Of a stretch of 64,000 nucleotides of DNA, positions 61,302 to 64,000 are shown in pieces. Made by a program: the position numbers and the translations under genes. This stretch comes from Streptomyces sp. NBC_00390 (GTDB lineage: Bacteria > Actinomycetota > Actinomycetes > Streptomycetales > Streptomycetaceae). The DNA lies in contig NZ_CP107945.1 of NCBI RefSeq assembly GCF_036057275.1, positions 7,502,001-7,566,000 on the forward strand, in the 5' to 3' direction. The notes below the pieces were generated by a model. It searched no databases and was not told the origin of the DNA. It saw nothing but the letters and a program-made list of their open reading frames with translations. The stretch's first letter is position 1. Every line of letters begins with the position of its first letter.

Positions 61302-62171
61302 TCAGACGTTGGGCACCTTCAGCTTGTCCCAGCTCGCCTTGCCCGGAATGCCGTCCGCCGCGCTGCCCGAGTAGCCGAGCTTGCGCTGCCAGGCCGCGTA
61401 CGACGCGCGGTCGGCCTCCGTCCACTCCGGACCAGGACCCACCTCGTAGCGCCCGCAGCCCTCGGCCACCAGCCGCTTGCCCATCGCGGTGATGATCGGG
61501 CTGCGCCGCCCGCGTGCGAAGAACGCCGCGCCGGGGAACGGCTCGTACCTCGCCGGCGGCTTCGGCCCGGGCGGCCTGACGCGCAGGCGCTCGGCGATCC
61601 GGCCCCGCATCGAGTCCATCGTGAACCCGCGCGGGTCCACCTTCCCCGGCTGCCACTCCTTGTGGCCGATCACGGAACGCTGCGTCCAGCCGTGGGCGCG
61701 GCAGATCGCGGCGGCCGCCTTCTCGATCGCCTCGAGCTGGGCAGCCGGCCAAGGGTCTTCGCCGTCCCCGAGGTTGATGCATTCGAAGCCGTAGAAGTGC
61801 CGGTTGCCGTCCGTGTTGGCCTCGTTGTCGGCGGGCAGCGGAGCCGACTCGTTGATCACGGCGCGCAGTACGTCGTCGTCGCCGAGGCCCGCATGGTTGG
61901 CGCGGCCGTTGCCGACGAGATGGACCGTGCCGTCCTTGGCGATCACTCCGTGGCACAGCGGACCGGGCAGAGAGGCATAGCCGTCGTAGCAGAGGTCCAC
62001 CGAGTTCTGGGTGCCCGAGGTCACTGTGTGATGGATCATCACGCCGTGCAGGGGGCCCCAAGGACCCATGTGGTTGCGGTTGTGGGTACGCCAGCTCCGG
62101 TGCTCGACGACACGCAGACCTTCGTCGCGGAGGGCTTTGAGTAATCTGTCGGCGGACAGAGGTGTTGCCAT
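61302..62171 (-). CDS. Peptidoglycan amidase with C-terminal wall-binding domain
   Basis: 289 residues, started at MATPLSADRLLKALRDEGLR (the open frame upstream is a low-complexity run-in). Amidase_2/PGRP domain at about 35-190: zinc ligands His in GVMIHHTVTSGT, His in SVIGHKEWQPGKVDPRG (His and Asp). C-terminal module at about 225-289 (RSPIITAMGKRLVAEGCGRY, ASYAAWQRKLGYSGSAADGI) is the PG-binding-like repeat frequent in Streptomyces phage endolysins and autolysins. No signal peptide, so export is uncertain; this fits a lysin type as much as an autolysin. Confidence 0.9.
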   Translation of the reverse strand: MATPLSADRLLKALRDEGLRVVEHRSWRTHNRNHMGPWGPLHGVMIHHTVTSGTQNSVDLCYDGYASLPGPLCHGVIAKDGTVHLVGNGRANHAGLGDDDVLRAVINESAPLPADNEANTDGNRHFYGFECINLGDGEDPWPAAQLEAIEKAAAAICRAHGWTQRSVIGHKEWQPGKVDPRGFTMDSMRGRIAERLRVRPPGPKPPARYEPFPGAAFFARGRRSPIITAMGKRLVAEGCGRYEVGPGPEWTEADRASYAAWQRKLGYSGSAADGIPGKASWDKLKVPNV

Positions 62172-63440
62172 CGCGGTGTTCCTTCCCGGGGGGTTCGTCA
62201 GTTCCGGGGTGTATGTCGTCTTCCTGCCCGGTCGTGACCGGAGCCGAACCGTCCACCGTGGCGCGCCCGGCCGCATTCGCCTGCGCTCCGCCTGCTGTTC
62301 CGCTGCCGGCGCCCGGGCGTGCGCCGGTGGAACCCTGCCCGCCGACGGGCCGCACGCCAGGCGTGGATCGGCCACCGGCTCCTCGCCCAACTCCCAGGTC
62401 AGCGGGGCATAGTGGGAGTGGATGCGGTACGGGGCTGCGGCGGCGCACGGCGTGCCGCGTCCGTCGGCCACTCGACGTGGTCCGTGGCCTTTCGTGCGGG
62501 TATCAGCCGGAAGTCACCTGAGCGGTAAGGCCGATTCGGCTGGAAACAGACGAAGTCGCCTTCCTTCAGCGGCAGTCGGCCGCCCTTCCCGATCCGCAGG
62601 CGACCGGGCCCGGGAAGCGCGCGACGGCCCCGGCGGCGCACGCGAGCTTCAGGCCCATGTCCGGTCCACCGGCATCGGGGGACACCCGTTTCGGGGCCGC
62701 GTGCCGCAGTGCACCGCCTCGTGCCGCGTCGGCCCGTGGGCGCGGCCGACCGTGCTGCGGGCGGCCGGTGCGGTGGCCTTGGCAGGCAGTTGCGGGTGCA
62801 GCCCCGGCCGGCGGTTCACCGACGGATCCCGCCCGTCCGGCAGCGGGCACCCGCCGCCTCGGCAGATCCGGCTCCGCCCGCAGCAGTGACAGCCCTCCGC
62901 CGCGGCTGCCGCGGGGCGGTGTCCGCGAACTCCACCGCCTCCACCCGGCCGTCGGCCCTGTGGTTCGGACGTGCCGTCACTGCCGAGCGAGACCGACTCC
63001 ACCCGGGCGCCGTCGAGTCCGTCGATGGCGAAAGTCTCCGAGCCGTTCTCGCGCGACCATGTGAACGTCGTGTCCTTCGCCGCACCGCCGGAATGTTTCT
63101 CGACCCGGCACAGGTGGATCCCCGGCCGGCCCCCGTAGCGGGCGTCCCGGTTTTCCCGGGCACGGGTCCTCGTCCGCGCGCTCGGGCCGTTCGCCGCGCG
63201 CCGTCCGGGTCTGTGCCGCCGCTCATGCGGCGAACGCCGCCCTTACCCGGTCCTCGGTCGCCCCGTCCACCCAGGTCCGGCTGAGAGGCGGACGCGGGAA
63301 GCGCCTGCCGCATCACGTTCGGCCGGCTGCGGTGTCCGGCATCGCGGAGCCCGTCGCGACCTCGCGCAACAGCGGTCCTCCGCGGTGGTGACCGAGCGTT
63401 CCGCTCGCGGATCCTGCCCGATCCGGAAGTCGGGCCGTGT
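62172..63440. other. Gene-poor stretch with possible decayed coding
   Basis: 1,269 bases with no gene I can defend. Two leftward segments keep coding-like composition without a start: about 62600-62470 (PLKEGDFVCFQPNRPYRSGD) and about 63115-62960 (KDTTFTWSRENGSETFAIDG LDGARVESVSLGSDG). Neither belongs to a family I recognise. The promoter of the amidase gene should be near 62180-62300. Confidence 0.45.
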
Positions 63441-63965
63441 CTATGCTCTGTCCGGCCCCTGCGCGCGCACCTCGTCGACATGCCTCAGGGATTCGCGCAG
63501 GTCGCTCAGCCAGTCGTCCGCATTCCGCCCGACCAGCCGGACACACCACGCCAGCGCGTCACTGCGGCTGCGCGCCACACCTCCGGCGATCAGGGTGTCC
63601 AGCACCTGACGTTCCGGCTGGCGAAGCCGCGTCATGGCCGGTGCGGCCAGCGTGGTGTACATGGCTCTTCGGCCGCCGCACTCCACGCCCCACGAGACCT
63701 TGCGCCCGAACCGCCGCTCGGCCTCCCGTGCCACGCCGATGCGCTCGTCCCGGGTGCGTTCCCGGAACTCCGCGACGCGGCCCTCCACCGCCGCTTCCCG
63801 TTCCGTCTGGGACGCGTCCTCGCCGAGCTCGGGCTCCGGAATCCGCCCCACGACCGTGATCTCCTCACGGTCCACCGTCACATCCAGGAGCTCGGCGAAG
63901 AGTCCGTCCGGCAGGCGTCCGGCGAACCAGCCCCGCAGCACCTGTTCCTGCTCGCTGCCAGTCAT
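63441..63965 (-). CDS. Conserved hypothetical streptomycete protein
   Basis: 174 residues from MTGSEQEQVLRGWFAGRLPD. Soluble. A first part (to about residue 85) reads as an alpha/beta fold (LLDVTVDREEITVVGRIPEP), then RFGRKVSWGVECGGRRAMYT and a helical C-terminal segment RLRQPERQVLDTLIAGGVARSRSDALAWCV, which resembles a ribbon-helix-helix-like or short HTH region found in related hypothetical proteins. TAATTT 8 bases before the ATG could be the -10 of a leaderless transcript. Function unknown. Confidence 0.78.
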   Translation of the reverse strand: MTGSEQEQVLRGWFAGRLPDGLFAELLDVTVDREEITVVGRIPEPELGEDASQTEREAAVEGRVAEFRERTRDERIGVAREAERRFGRKVSWGVECGGRRAMYTTLAAPAMTRLRQPERQVLDTLIAGGVARSRSDALAWCVRLVGRNADDWLSDLRESLRHVDEVRAQGPDRA

Positions 63966-64000
63966 GTAATCAAAATTACGCCTCCCTCGATCCAGTCGGA

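Noticed and set aside
59434..62448. 1004-codon leftward frame across the dehydrogenase and amidase
   Set aside because: Antisense to a clear aldehyde dehydrogenase and in the wrong frame of the amidase gene.

Overview
The window reads as chromosomal DNA of a Streptomyces or very close relative. GC is very high with strong third-position GC bias, and it carries a spore-pigment (whiE-type) type II polyketide locus, a gluABCD glutamate uptake operon, a streptogrisin-type protease, a streptophobe membrane protein, and actinobacterial DUF1876, DUF6479 and DUF6777-like proteins. I saw no rRNA, tRNA, CRISPR array, IS element or phage integrase.

Layout. (1) 1-6.8 kb: spore-pigment type II PKS locus. 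SchA/CurD-like protein, cupin, KS-alpha, chain length factor, ACP and aromatase/cyclase (cut by the left edge) lie on the minus strand; an FAD hydroxylase is divergent. (2) 6.8-13.9 kb: an NRPS-independent siderophore locus resembling the vibrioferrin pvs genes. An FhuF-like ferric reductase diverges from ATP-grasp ligase, two IucA/IucC synthetases and a PLP decarboxylase, with two 19-bp IdeR/DmdR-type iron boxes between. (3) 13.9-17.3 kb: gluABCD. (4) 17.4-24.6 kb: PAS/GAF/PP2C phosphatase, ArsR-SRPBCC fusion, double-VOC protein, class 3 aldehyde dehydrogenase, P450. (5) 24.6-25.4 kb: decayed remnants of an S8 protease joined to a LuxR-type HTH. (6) 25.6-28.5 kb: zwf-opcA and a DUF1876 protein. 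(7) 29.2-35.6 kb: the most interesting block. A 72-residue double-glycine leader peptide is followed by an HlyD-like adaptor, a C39 peptidase/ABC exporter and a second NHLM-type ABC transporter, with no recognisable modifying enzyme. An unknown 129-aa gene is convergent with it, and an RpiR-family regulator with nearby palindromes lies beyond. (8) 37.6-43.8 kb: a second PP2C phosphatase and a PaoABC/YagTSR-like molybdenum aldehyde oxidoreductase. (9) 44-57.5 kb: peroxiredoxin, secreted tannase-like hydrolase, Pro-rich membrane protein, streptophobe protein, an FHA-ABC transporter/unknown/Ser-Thr kinase operon, an RsbW-like ATPase, NUDIX hydrolase and streptogrisin. (10) 58-64 kb: a DUF6629-type pseudogene, a conserved hypothetical, a succinate-semialdehyde-type dehydrogenase, a deletion remnant of an F420-dependent LLM oxidoreductase, a peptidoglycan amidase, a 1.27-kb gene-poor stretch, and a conserved hypothetical.

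How the parts fit. Several translationally coupled units can be read from 4-bp stop/start overlaps: the PKS genes, siderophore synthetases, zwf-opcA, HlyD-C39 exporter and molybdoenzyme subunits. Hairpins sit where expression should be stepped down (after gluB, after the leader peptide) or ended (after the FAD hydroxylase, aldehyde dehydrogenase and P450). Broken genes cluster in the gaps between intact operons. Functions are assigned from motifs and remembered family features; no database search was run.
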